DNA of 64,000 nucleotides from Lingula anatina (Eukaryota; Brachiopoda; Lingulata; Lingulida; Lingulidae): NCBI RefSeq assembly GCF_001039355.2, contig NW_019775902.1, positions 581,612 to 645,611 of the forward strand, read 5' to 3'. Shown piece by piece: positions 37,489 to 48,442 of this stretch (position 1 is its first letter; each line of letters starts with the position of its first letter). The notes under the pieces were generated by a model. It saw only the letters and a program-made list of their open reading frames with translations, ran no database searches and was not told where the DNA came from. The position numbers and the translations under genes were made by a program.

Positions 37489-38817
37489 GTTGGTCAATGT
37501 TAAGATGCTGTAAACTGCTTATTTTCCTATTGCTTACATTTTGTTATAGTTTTACTAACATATATTTCGGCCATATTGACTCGACCAACTTCAGTACAAT
37601 TATGAAATTGACTTTGTTACGCTGATTGTATATATTTTATGTATATTCTGGGGTTGTCAAAATGCGTTGTACCCTCTGCTCACGTTGAAAAAAAAATCTA
37701 TCTATCTATCTTTCTATCTATCTACATGTATAAAAAATTACGAGAATACTTCGTGTAGAAAACGATTTAAGGATTTAATGCTTGTCGTAGATAAATGAAA
37801 CACGACTGAGTTCCCAGGTTAAAAATAATTGAAACGTCTCGACTTACTGACAATTAAATATATATCTGTAAACCGCTTTCTCATTTAACATATTCAATTT
37901 CAACAAGATGAGATTAGCATTGCTGTTCAAAATTTACCGTATAAATATGTCTCTATTTAAAATGTCTCTGGAAGCCGATGCATGTCAATAGAATCCCCCA
38001 GAAAACGCAGCTTGCGTCAACAGCCTATCTAACAGGAGGCATACCCACGCGTCAGGGGCTTCTAGATTTGACAATTAGGGGTCGGTCCGGACTAGCTTGA
38101 AGCGTATTTCGTATACGTGAAGTTTCTTTAAAACGTGTGCTACTTGATGTAAGATCGAATGCCTGGTTTACTAAATGTGAGAGACAAGTTGAAGTTTATA
38201 GCAACTGTTTTTTTTTCATAGATCTCAGTCGGTACATAACCAGAGGCATGTAAAACGTCGGTGTTAACACTTTATTTTTTGAAAGTAATATTCTCAAAAG
38301 ACATCTTTAATCATTAATTGTTAGCAACGTGTCTGTTCAAGAAAAGTAATTACAAAAAATATATATTAAACCCCTATGACAGCATTCATTATAATATAAT
38401 TAATTAACTCATACTGTTTCAGTCCTAAGCTATTCTTCAATGTTGTCAACGAACTACATTATACTTACATATAAAGCCAGTTTTGTTACTTTGTTTTCCT
38501 TTACATTTTGATCTGCATAACCCTTTCAATTTTTTTTCAGTCTATGAGGCTCTCAAGTGTTTTAACAGAATATGATGTAACTCTGCGCCCAAACTTTCCC
38601 TAAGCTAGAATTCCGTCTCTTGATATACATTAAGCAATTGCATTGTAGTTTATTTGCGACAACTAACAGACTGTGATACACGCTATTTGAAAATCCCGTT
38701 CCTTGATCAGACTGTCATATATAGATGTACATAATTAGTCTTTTAAACCAAACATTGCTTTGAGGAAATTAATTAATCCATTAATCTCGGTAAGACTGAT
38801 AGAGCCAATACTCGACG

Positions 38818-40473
38818 CTAGTTTCCATATGGTTCAATAGCATAGAAGCAATTGTTGTCGTCGTCCACACAAATAGCGGAGCAACCGCAACCACTCCTGA
38901 AGAGAGACAGGAAAACGATAATATATGACAACCATATATAACAGCAAGGATAGGAAGGAATATACTACATTATAGGCCTACATAATAACTTGATTTTCCA
39001 TATATTAGAGGAATGCTTATTTGTGTTGAAGTGCTTATTTAGAATAAATTCTTTTTTCTGCTTACCTGCAAGAACCAGAAGGGCATCTTGCCATAAAGCA
39101 CGGACTCACGTCGTTTCTGCATCTACTGAAGCCATGCCCTGAAAAATATGTTTTACTAACTACTTTAATTTGATAACTAATTTGGTCATAATATAACCTT
39201 TCAATATGCGAATTTGCATGGTTAAGCAATGCAGTGTAATCGTATCCCATATACCGTTACAAAGTATACAATTCTTACATGTAATACAAGCCATGGCAAA
39301 GAATCGGATTTTTTCAACTTTTAAAGCCTGGGTCCGAACTCCACGCACGATTTTCAGAACGTACGTTTTTTTAGGTTCCTCTCGTCTAGCTGGGCCGTAG
39401 CTAGATCGCAGAGAAGGAATCAAGTAATTGGTGATTGCAAGGATTGCTCAAGAGAAAAGTGCGTGGAAAGTACATGAGAAGCACAGAAGTACCTGCTGCG
39501 TCTGACAAGCTTTCCCACTTGTCCCGCGCGCCCCGTGCATGCAAATTACAAACATCGTGCACTACGTACGTTATTCGTACTAGGAGTACGGTCAGCGCAA
39601 GGGCAACGCAAGTGGACGTATGACAGTTTTGCTGACTTCCTACTGTTGTTACTCGTCCTTTTCATCCTATAGTCTTGCGTGTTGAGATGTTTTTTGGCCC
39701 TCTTTTTAAACTCGCGGTCCGTGCGCATGGAGTGACCAGTACTCACTCAACATGCACGAAGTCCGTGAGGTCCACACGTTGGGTGCGTGGAAGTACGTGT
39801 AACGGGCGCCTTAACCACTTGCATCGCACGCACCGTAGCCACCCAAGCGCAGAGGGAAAAGAGAATTTCCTCACACGTCCCGCACGACAAGCGCCCGATA
39901 GACGAACGCCTCACGTTCGCATGTCGTAGGCCTACTTTTTCCATTTTTTTTTTTTTTTGAGAATTGGTAGACCGCACGTAGAGAGGCCTATGATCATGTT
40001 GAAAAATTTCTACGTGCTCTCTGCGACCTCAAAAAGTTGAAGGATGAACGTGCTCCTCACGCACGAAACCCCACGTTTTCCCCAATTTTTGGTCGTAGAC
40101 CAGACGTAGAAGCCCGTACGTCGGGTTGGGACCGAGGCTTTAGGAAGGTTCATGTTAGCCATTGTACCGTGTAGGCTTTGAAAACGGATACAACTGGTCT
40201 TGTTAAATCTACTGAACACAATACAATGCAACGTATAAGAATATATGCATCTCAGTAGGCTACAATTAAAATGTTCGCAATAAGTTCACGAAATTACCGT
40301 CGTTTATTAAAAAGAACACTGAACACTAAGATGTAAACCTTGACTGAAGGCCCAAACTTACCGAGCCGTCCACCGTAACAAGCGGTGCACGGACTTCCAA
40401 GCTGCCCGAACACTTGTCCGAATGTGAGCAGCCCAAGCAAAACCGTCACTGAGAAGAGTTTGAAATTCGCCAT
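38818..40473 (-). CDS. Small secreted ten-cysteine protein, tandem copy 3 (diverged, 3 exons)
   Basis: Exons 40473-40362, 39138-39066 and 38896-38818 (minus), phases 1 and 2, give 87 residues. Signal peptide MANFKLFSVTVLLGLLTFGQ then VFG; PCTAC and GCGCSAIC are kept and all ten cysteines remain (C-x2-C-x11-C-x6-C-x4-C-x4-C-x3-C-x-C-x3-C-x6-C). Three residues are lost in exon 2 and one gained in exon 3 relative to copy 2. The end is PYGN, not GK. Of 37 codons in exon 1, I count 12 with a changed residue and 6 silent, against copy 2. Intron 1 carries an ~817 bp transposon absent from copies 1 and 2. TATA and a perfect octamer lie just upstream. Confidence 0.82.
39324..40140. mobile_element. ~817 bp non-autonomous DNA transposon in intron 1 of copy 3
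   Basis: The ends are AAGCCTGGGTCC and (complement) AAGCCTCGGTCC, with TA on each side. Units 1 and 2 have the uninterrupted site (TTTTTCAACTATTTGGAAGG type). The inside is GC-richer than the gene and dense in ACGTACG and CACGCACG words. Open frames inside (39435-39929 on plus, 39546-39977 on minus) look like composition effects, not transposase. Confidence 0.7.
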
Positions 40474-40527
40474 TCTTTCGCCAGTATTTCGATTGAATTG
40501 ATAATAGCTATGTCTCGCTCGAAATTT

Positions 40528-40546
40528 CTTATATACCTATGCAAAT
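40528..40546 (-). promoter_or_regulatory. TATA box and POU octamer of copy 3
   Basis: TATATAAG on the minus strand at 40535-40528, about 55 bp above the start codon, is followed outward by a perfect ATGCAAAT octamer on the plus strand at 40539-40546. The pair is conserved in position with copy 2. Confidence 0.55.
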
Positions 40547-41753
40547 CCTGCGTGTTACGCAACAGGAAACGAGTGTTTCTGCATGCCGCCACGTCTGGCA
40601 AAACTGATTTGTGTTTATGTTCTTTTTAATCATGTTTTCCTTTTTCCTGTTAACGGAAACCCGAGCTTGGTACAGAACAATGACACATGGTATGTATTAT
40701 TGTCAGGAGCACGACAGGACGGTTTCAGTTTTTTTCTTTACACATACACACGTGTTTACTATACTGCGCAGGCCACTTTCTGCAGCTGAGGGTTGAACCT
40801 AGCCAACAAGTGGCCGAAACACAAAAACTTCAACCGTTTTTCGCCAATTTTGATGATATGTGAACAAAATTAAAATACATTGATGAATTTCAAGAGTTTA
40901 TGTTTGAAACATTGCAGGATTATGTGAGTTAATCCCGGATTATGGAACTGGGAAATAAATCGCCCTCCTGCAGTATATACATGCACTGTGTCAGCCCCTC
41001 CCCCACCCCCCGCAAAAAAAAAAAAAAAAAAAAAAATCAATTTCCCCTTGAATTAAAATAAAAGATAACATTCCTCAAGAGGTAAATCACTGCAAAAAAA
41101 TGGAATATTAGTATTTCAGGAAATCATTAGATTGTAAAAACACATTTCATAATACATTTTTATCATTACATTGCTGGTGCGCCTTATATATAGGGCCTGG
41201 AGAACAAAATAAAAACACCAAGGGAAATGAACCGCAACTTATTTCGATGAGCAAAATAGTACAGAATATGAGATTATAACCAAGGTCACAGATCCTTACA
41301 AAATTGCGTCAGAGCAGTTAGATATGTTGCGCGTGTTGCTCACCGAGACGAAATATTTGAAATATTTCATTGTAACATACTGTACGTACCAACATACACT
41401 GGCAAAACAGTACATAATTGTTTATATGTAAGTCCATGACAGAGGGCTTAAATACGTAAAATTAATCTACTATACAATAACTTAACTCCATTAAAATGGA
41501 AACGAAGACGTAACTATACCATAGTTTGGCATCATTAAGCGACAACATTTTATGTCAAACTTACACAAGTTTCCAAGTAGTAATGGGACAAAATGTGCAG
41601 TAAATTCAAATTCAATTTCCAGCGGTCTTGTATTGGAATTTGCTAAAAAGCCAACGCCAGTGTGGATTCATGTATGGCTTCCTGAAGCGTGCTGCTCTTA
41701 TTTGCACGTATTGTATATACGTAAAGTGTCACTTGACGCATTTTCCCAACCCC

Positions 41754-41761
41754 TATAAAAA
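41754..41761 (+). promoter_or_regulatory. TATA box of the large ectodomain gene
   Basis: TATAAAAA, 85 bases before the ATG at 41839, in the same place as the TATA box of the orphan exon at 37325. Confidence 0.55.
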
Positions 41762-41838
41762 TCAGCTGCTTGCAGTTATGTTAAAAGAAATATCTACCCT
41801 TCAACGGTGATAACAATTGCCAGTTGTAAAGGACCGCA

Positions 41839-44800
41839 ATGACGAAGTTTGGCGCCGGCTGGTGGTTCCATTCGGTTCTGGCTGCAATGCTGGTCATTGG
41901 TGGCCGGTCAGCTACAGGTTGGTCACTGTTAAGATGTACACGTATAAGAACTTACCATAATATTTCAAATAGAAAATGATTTAAGGATTTAGGGCTTGAC
42001 GTAGATAAATGAAACACACGACTGAGTTCCTAGGGTAAAAATAACTGAAATGACTCGACTTACTCACAATGAATGATATATCTGTAAACCGCGGTTCCTT
42101 TCTTTCTTATTTAACATTTTCAGTTTCGAAAAGACGAGTTGACAATTGCTGTTGAAAATGTATAACTTTACCACATGATAAAGATACCCGATAGTAACCA
42201 TTGTGGTATAACATTATCAACTGCAGTCGGCATTTTCAATAGCTTGCAGAATAGGGTCACTCCGGTGACTAACTGTAGTTTACTTGGACTCGGAAAAGTT
42301 TGAACATTTTATTACGGTGGCAGACGGTGACTTTAATATTTTGAATATCGATCGAGCATGCATTTCGAAGGGGTAATTATAGAGCTTGTGGCCAGGCAAA
42401 ATGATACTTTCATCATTTTTGTACAAACGGCGTTCCATATGCAATTGATTCTTGTTGAACAGATCATGAGATTGTGTATTTCGGGGTGGCCAGGGTGCTG
42501 GAATATATTGGCTATTCACCTGGTGTCCTTAAGCCACCGGTTATTTCTCCTATTTCAGTATAACCCGGGATTTGGATCGACAATAGCTTTAAATTGCTTC
42601 ATTTTTTTACACTGCAGCGTTGCCATCTTCATCTACTGGATTAATATTACCGTCAGTGTATCCGCAGTGTCCAAAGTTAGGGCTGTAATGTTTTTTGTTT
42701 TCATTTGAAGTTAGTTGCCATGGATAATTGAAATAAAGAGGTATTCCGTCAGCGCAATTAATCAGGTCTGGACGAGGATAGTCGGGATAAGTCTATTACT
42801 TATCGGAATTTCCCTATAGTGAAACTAATAAGTCTGTATTTTTGTGCAATAAAATCGATTGCTTATTAATTAGTAAATGAAGCCTTTTTCAGCACTTTGC
42901 CTTTTTTTATTCCCGTGGTAGTAGTACCAGTAATACTTAAGTGATTTTGATACTTGAGTTACTTAAGTAATCCTTCAGTAATAATTATATACAGGTATGT
43001 TGTGCTGTTCTCAGGATTTTGTGTCCCTCTTCCCTACAACAGATACAAACCATTAAAAGTGGGTAAACCTTTCAATAATTCATATTATTATTATTATTAT
43101 CCCAGTTTCGTCTACATGAAGGTACCAGTATACTGGGTGCCTTTGACCATGTACCCGCACTAGTACATGTACATGTAGCAGTAACAGTCCACTATTCTTT
43201 GAGTCATATGAACATCTTCACATATTCTAGATTTTACTTCAAGCACCACGTCCCGAAAAACGAAAAGAAATGCCCTTCTTGGTATTGCCGTAAATAATTT
43301 CATAGAATCGGACGATCTCATAGCACAAAAATTAACCTTCAAGCATTATACATTCTGCATGCATAAACACCGGTATATTTCATAATGCCCTTTGCGGCAT
43401 GTTGGGTGCAAGTTGAGTCCAAAATCGGACCAAATGGATTGATTGTTGTCCGGCAGATGCTCACGTACGATTTGGTATTTAGACGTACAGTATTCTCCTT
43501 GATCTTTGCGGTGTTTGGCATCCCAGACACCGGCAATTACGGCTTCAATGGCTGTCGTGTCTCTTTTTTCGTAATAACCTGGAGAATAAATCGACATTTG
43601 CGTTTTTTGCATGTTTCATTTTATTCCTCTACAGTTTTCATTATCTTTTATTGACTATTTATTACCGTCACTGTTTATATAACCTGGGTAAATTGTCATA
43701 TTTTTTCCTTACCTCCGCGAAGGATCTCAAGGTTGTTTTCACCTCCTATTGTCTGTATGTATGTATGTATGTGTGCATGTATATTTGTTTGTTTATTTTT
43801 TTTGTTTGGATTTGTGAGTAATCTACATGTACCTCAAACACTATAAGGCTTCCTTTTGATGAAATTTTCAGCATAGGTCAGATATGAACTAACTTTAAAG
43901 TGATTACATTTTGATAGTCGTTTATCTATTGATTGATCTGCTAACTATTAAGCATGTTATCGACATTAATTTAAAAGTTATGGAGGGATTTTGGTAAATT
44001 TTCAGGAAAGGCTGAAAATGGGCTGTATTGGGGTGGTGAAAACGGAGTTAAATGTAATTATATAGTTACACGAAATAATTAAACTAATTAATCGTTTAAT
44101 TTATCAAATAAATAATAATGTGGAATAATGTGAAATTAACATAAAAATAATTAATGCTGTGGATATACGGCTCATTTCCTTATTTCGCAAAGTGTTGAAC
44201 GTTACGGGTTGAATACGAATGCCCTGTCGTAGACCTAACTACCTTTACACATATTGCAGTTTTTATACAATTCATTATATTTTTCTCTTTATTTGTCACA
44301 TTCTTATAGTGTTTATAGTCATGCACGATCCAACAAATTAAAATTTCCAGGAATAACTATTGTCCAGGAATAAATATTGTTGCATGACAAAGGCTCACAC
44401 TATGTCCACATGCGATTGGTTGTTTACAGTCTTCTCCTTGATCTTTGCGGTTTTCGGCATCCCACACATTTGCTATGGCATGTACGCTTTCAGCGGTTGT
44501 TGTGTCTTTTGTTTCGTCATAATTTTGAGATTTGATCTAAATCGTATAGTTTCAATCCTCTCCTATTCAAACTTTCTTCCAAATACGGTAGCCAAAATAA
44601 TGATAAAAACATATCCAGATATGCCTCTGAAACACCATTGCTAAAGCGATTCAAGAAATGGGGTTTAATTTGTTATTTTAGAATAATTGCCTGTGAAGAC
44701 CCCTGTACAAAAATGAAATGGCACTCGTCTATCTATATTTTATAAACGCACTCCATTGCAAGTTGCTATAAATGCATGCAAAAGATGGTACATGTACTAA

Positions 44801-47055
44801 CAGTGTCTCATGGCACCATGTCTTATGGGTTTTCTACATGAATCCGAGTTTTTTCTGCAAAATCGAAGTTTGTTTGAAAGTTTTCTCTCACCTACGAATC
44901 ATTGTTCGATCGAAACACTATTGCACATATACATGTACGTTTGTTTACGCTGTTTTATAATTTTTAAGAAGTAAGCCCTAAATGTTCCTCGTAACGTGAA
45001 AAACTCTTAATCAGTACTGTGAGGGCTATCTACCTGTTGTATGTATAACAACCCGCCCTAGTTGAAATTATAATCAACTGAAGACGTTCTTACAAAAGGA
45101 ATTTAATTAAAGTTCAAATTCATAACTTTTGAGACTGTTGATTTGAGTCAACCCTGAACGAATGTACTTACACACGCAACAATACAAATTTTGCACTTTT
45201 CTTTTTGTGAAAATAGTTATATTGCAAATTAAAAACTAAGTACACTGCACAATAATAATCGAAGGCAAAACCATAAACAAGGTAGCTTTTCGGTATTTCA
45301 GTCCCGGGATTAACCGCAATGACGACAGCAAACTTCGCAGAATCGGTAGGAGTCGATCGCCCACACGATACCTCCTATATTGAGAACAACACCCAAACAG
45401 ACAAAAATACACAGATGGCAACCATTCCATATTCCCAGAGCCCGGCAGAGGACCCTTTAGCTGCGTTGGAAGGAAAACCTGCAAATGAATCCAAAGACGA
45501 CACCCAGAAGGGGATGGCCAGAGAGGGGGAATCAACCAATCCCTACGTTGCTGTTCAACCGCATGGCATGATGGAGCCGTCGGGATCAGAGAGCCATACC
45601 AACATGGCGACCGAGTTGCCCTCGGAGGAGTTGCTCTCACTTGCCACAGTTGACGGTCTGGCAATGACACCTCTGCGCTGGCAGTGCGGTATAACCATCA
45701 CTGGTAAATCACACGGCTTTCACTTCAAGCTGTATTGTTATTGTGATGCATTATGCCACGTCTTCAATGATTGCTGCCTTGGTGTCTCTAATAGGTGCAA
45801 TATCTCTACGGACGACAGGTCTACCCCGCTTCAAATGACAACGCAGCTCAACAATACATCTACCCCTGATGACGCCATTAACATCTCAGCTACACACGTA
45901 GAGCAAAATGCCTCCAAAAGTATCAACTTAGGTGTGAATAATGAGGGCGATTTCAATGTTAGCAGCGGAAAGAATGACACTGAAGTCGGAACAGATGTAA
46001 ATCAAGCATCGCCTCGCAGTTTAAATGTCAAACCGGCGTCGATTAGCCTCCCTCAGAAGAAAGTCCAGTCGCCATCTCTCACGTACACCGCGAGTTCGAT
46101 TGCGAATAAATTATCCTGCTACACACCGGCGTTCATAAATGACATCCACGAGGACACCAAAGGCCCTGTATTGCACATTGAACGTTACTGGATGGTGGAC
46201 AAGTGTCCAGACGAGTGGACAGACGATGTCGTTAGAGAGCTGTGCTCGGCCGTCTACACCAATATCAATACGCAGAGAGATGTGGCCATCAACCAACCTG
46301 TGACTGATCAAAGCACTTCGATTGCCTATAAAAACAGATTCTGCGCATTGTGCCACGGGGTGGAACTCGGTAAAAAGTGGGAACTATACGTTCGTTGTAG
46401 GTATACATCAGCTTTGGACCTTTTGGAATGCAGATCATTCGACTGCGTTATCGAGAAAATACGCGAGAATGCATACAACTGCAATGGACATTTTAAAGAC
46501 AATCTAAGTACCAGAGCGCTGCTTTGCTTTCCTGACTTGACGGATAGCGATTATCCGGAATGTACCTATGCCATTGTTGAAGGCCGCGTCACATGGTCCA
46601 ACTATAAACACGACACACCTCTACAGAATGCTTGCAAGGCTTACACAAACCCAGTACAGGTTGCTTCAACCAACGCCTTGTATAAGAACTACCACTGCCT
46701 GCTGTGCTACAGTGGCTTGAAGCATTTTAGGTGCAGGGGTAAGGCATCATTGTCGTTTGCATGTTCTTTATCATTTCTATTAAAATATGTTAATCTAATT
46801 CATATTTAAACTAGATACGTTTTGACATTCAAAATGGTTACAACTTAAAAGCATGACTGGAAATTGTAGAATATAGCGTAGCCTTTTATGTAAATATGCA
46901 AGTTTGAACTTGTTCCAACACTTTTTTCACGTTTTCCTAATAATTTCCATTCATATTGAACGTGTATTCTCCTATAAGCAAGTATAAAAATCGGACCAGG
47001 TTCCTTGTGTGCGATTCCCTAGAAAGGATAGATAAGTGCACCGCCAGATTTTATT

Positions 47056-47098
<43 letters not shown>

Positions 47099-48442
47099 TT
47101 TTTTGTTTTGCACTTAAAACATTCATGGATATTTACCGATTTCATAATTTCTTATAAACCTTCATTGCATTGTTTAAATGTCACAGCGACGTGGGCTAGA
47201 GCTCTTTCAGTAATATAACCGACATACTGTAATAAAAACAATCTTTCAATAATGTAACATGTATTCAATTTGATATAAAAATATGAATGAAATGTACCCC
47301 TGTATTCCATTTGATAAAGATGATTGTTCACTGTGCTGACTTTATTTCAGAAAATCCGGCAACAGATCCGACTAAGCAGTTTGTACTTGACGCCTTTTCT
47401 TTCAGCGCCTTCCTTTACATTGGCGCTATCGAGGAGAAACAAAAGGCAGACGGAATCCAGGTAAGCTCAGTGTCTGTATCTTAGCAACAGGTACCTGTAT
47501 CTAGGCAGCAGGTCCCTGAATCTTGGCAACAGATGCCTGTTTCTCGGCAATAGGTCCCTGTATACGTTAATTTAACCATGGCTTATGAATGGCTACACTT
47601 GTCTTTGCCTGAACTTCAATGTGACCGATTCCTAGTAAAACTAAACGTGTAATCTCACACTGTACACGTTTGAATCTTGTCGTGAAACGTGCTTCGAAAC
47701 ATATAGGTTGCAATAAGGGTTATTGGTACATATAGTTACGTGAAATTTCAACTAAATGGATTTTAATTAACTGACACATAGTAACCTCTTGAGTACCATG
47801 ACTGGCGAAAATATCCTATTAACAAATAACAACACCCATAAGGATGTTTTTGTAATTCAGGACTTCGCAAGTGGTTTGGTGTGTCCGCCTGGCTTCGTGG
47901 CGGATGGACAGACCTGTCACCCCGTTCTCTACAACTTCACCCAAGCAAACTACCTACTGATACTTGAGTTCGAGCCCCTAGGCTGGTCGCCCTCAGATCC
48001 CTTCCAATGCCATATCCTCCGACTTGAAATTGAGCTAAAGCCCATGGGCACCGTGACCCACCCTTCGCTGCAGCTGTGCGAAATCATGACCGACCCGGTT
48101 ACTGGCAACGTCACAGTTACTCTTAAAACACCGGTGACTTTCATCGAAGTTCTGGCAGATTATGGGCAGGGTTTGAAGGAATTGGCGTGTATCCGGTCTT
48201 TCTATGAGAATGAGCTTAAGTCTAAAGAAATCTCACTACCAGAAGGACGTCTCCGCGTGCGCCCTTCTTCGCAGGACACAAAGCACTGCCCGCGCCGAGC
48301 TGATGAGGATGACGGCAAGGCAGATGATGATCGCAAACCAGAAAAACGACCAGTGCAAAAGAAAAGCCGTGGCTTGGTCATCGCAAGTGAAACCATGTTG
48401 ATCATGGCAATGTTCTTACTCTGTCGCATGGTTATCTGGTAA
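41839..48442 (+). CDS. Receptor-type ectodomain protein, Methuselah/adhesion-receptor-like but without 7TM (4 exons)
   Basis: Exons 41839-41917, 45302-46738, 47351-47460 and 47861-48442 join in phases 1, 1 and 0 to give about 735 residues. Order: signal peptide (HSVLAAMLVIGG); a long polar Thr/Ser/Asn-rich region with a small cysteine group (residues ~165-190); two cysteine modules with YKNRFCALCHG and YKNYHCLLC; after them GLVCPPGFVADGQTC; a ferredoxin-like-sized segment with paired cysteines; a charged stretch; and a final ~20-residue hydrophobic tail. Paired 'YKN-x-x-C-x-LC' modules before a CPPGF segment are, from memory, characteristic of extracellular parts of invertebrate Methuselah/adhesion-type receptors. 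The seven-helix domain should follow but the frame stops at 48442, and nothing resembling it precedes the next gene. The tail could be a GPI signal or single anchor. A shed or decoy receptor is an inference. Exon 1 assignment across a 3.4 kb intron rests on phase and leader. Confidence 0.72.
43480..44540. repeat. Two direct copies of an old coding-like repeat inside intron 1 of the ectodomain gene
   Basis: Around 43495-43580 and 44433-44520, TTCTCCTTGATCTTTGCGG and the following GGCATCCCA are shared. Read on the minus strand both give DTT-A....A...VWDA..RKDQGE-C. Both are short and interrupted, like remains of a dispersed coding repeat (transposon or processed gene). The family is not recognised. 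Confidence 0.45.
45302..46738 (+). CDS. Ectodomain gene exon 2 (main coding exon)
   Basis: The acceptor is GGTATTTCAG and the donor GTAAGG after CGGAGGG-type context (GCAGG G/GTAAGG). It enters and leaves in phase 1. The frame is open above the first internal ATG at 45319, and the protein after that ATG has no leader, so this is an internal exon rather than the gene start. It holds the polar region and both cysteine modules. A 144-codon minus-strand frame here is a shadow. Confidence 0.85.
47051..47103. repeat. TTTA microsatellite
   Basis: About 13 TTTA units in intron 2 of the ectodomain gene. A second TTTA array lies at 52569-52612. Confidence 0.9.
47351..47460 (+). CDS. Ectodomain gene exon 3
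   Basis: TTTATTTCAG acceptor and CAG/GTAAGC donor, 110 bp, phase 1 to phase 0. It encodes ENPATDPTKQFVLDAFSFSA and the following strand (FLYIGAI). It sits between the cysteine modules and the CPPGF segment. Confidence 0.8.
47861..48442 (+). CDS. Ectodomain gene exon 4 (terminal)
   Basis: TTTGTAATTCAG acceptor in phase 0, then DFASGLVCPPGFVADGQTC. The exon ends TAA at 48440-48442 after a charged region (RRADEDDGKADDD, then KRPVQKKSRG) and a hydrophobic tail (MLIMAMFLLCRMVIW). Basic residues precede the hydrophobic tail and almost none follow it, which is unlike a usual type I anchor and closer to a GPI signal. Confidence 0.8.
   Translation, partial: DFASGLVCPPGFVADGQTCHPVLYNFTQANYLLILEFEPLGWSPSDPFQCHILRLEIELKPMGTVTHPSLQLCEIMTDPVTGNVTVTLKTPVTFIEVLADYGQGLKELACIRSFYENELKSKEISLPEGRLRVRPSSQDTKHCPRRADEDDGKADDDRKPEKRPVQKKSRGLVIASETMLIMAMFLLCRMVIW

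Larger units (their letters stand above)
33355..37945. repeat. Tandem duplicated unit 2 (copy 2 plus orphan first exon)
   Basis: It includes 3' flank, copy 2, the 1.3 kb spacer and the plus-strand first exon. It aligns with unit 1 over its first 2.7 kb and with unit 3 from about 33522 to 37945, with a break just after the plus-strand exon (37510-37740, where a TATC microsatellite sits). Confidence 0.85.
37962..42170. repeat. Tandem duplicated unit 3 (copy 3 plus ectodomain exon 1)
   Basis: It begins TGTCTCTGGAAGCCGATGCA, matching ~33520 in unit 2. It is older than the unit 1/unit 2 pair: noncoding parts are about 90% identical to unit 2 by eye, and it carries its own transposon. Confidence 0.8.

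Noticed and set aside
39435-39977. Overlapping 60-85 codon frames on both strands inside the copy 3 intron insertion
   Set aside because: Arg/Thr-rich products caused by the GC-rich ACG words of the transposon; no transposase motif.
42358-42708. 116-codon hydrophobic plus-strand frame in the ectodomain gene's first intron
   Set aside because: Hydrophobic because of T-rich sequence; no splice sites that fit the phase-1 exons around it.
45236-45670. 144-codon minus-strand frame
   Set aside because: Shadow of the main exon of the plus-strand ectodomain gene.
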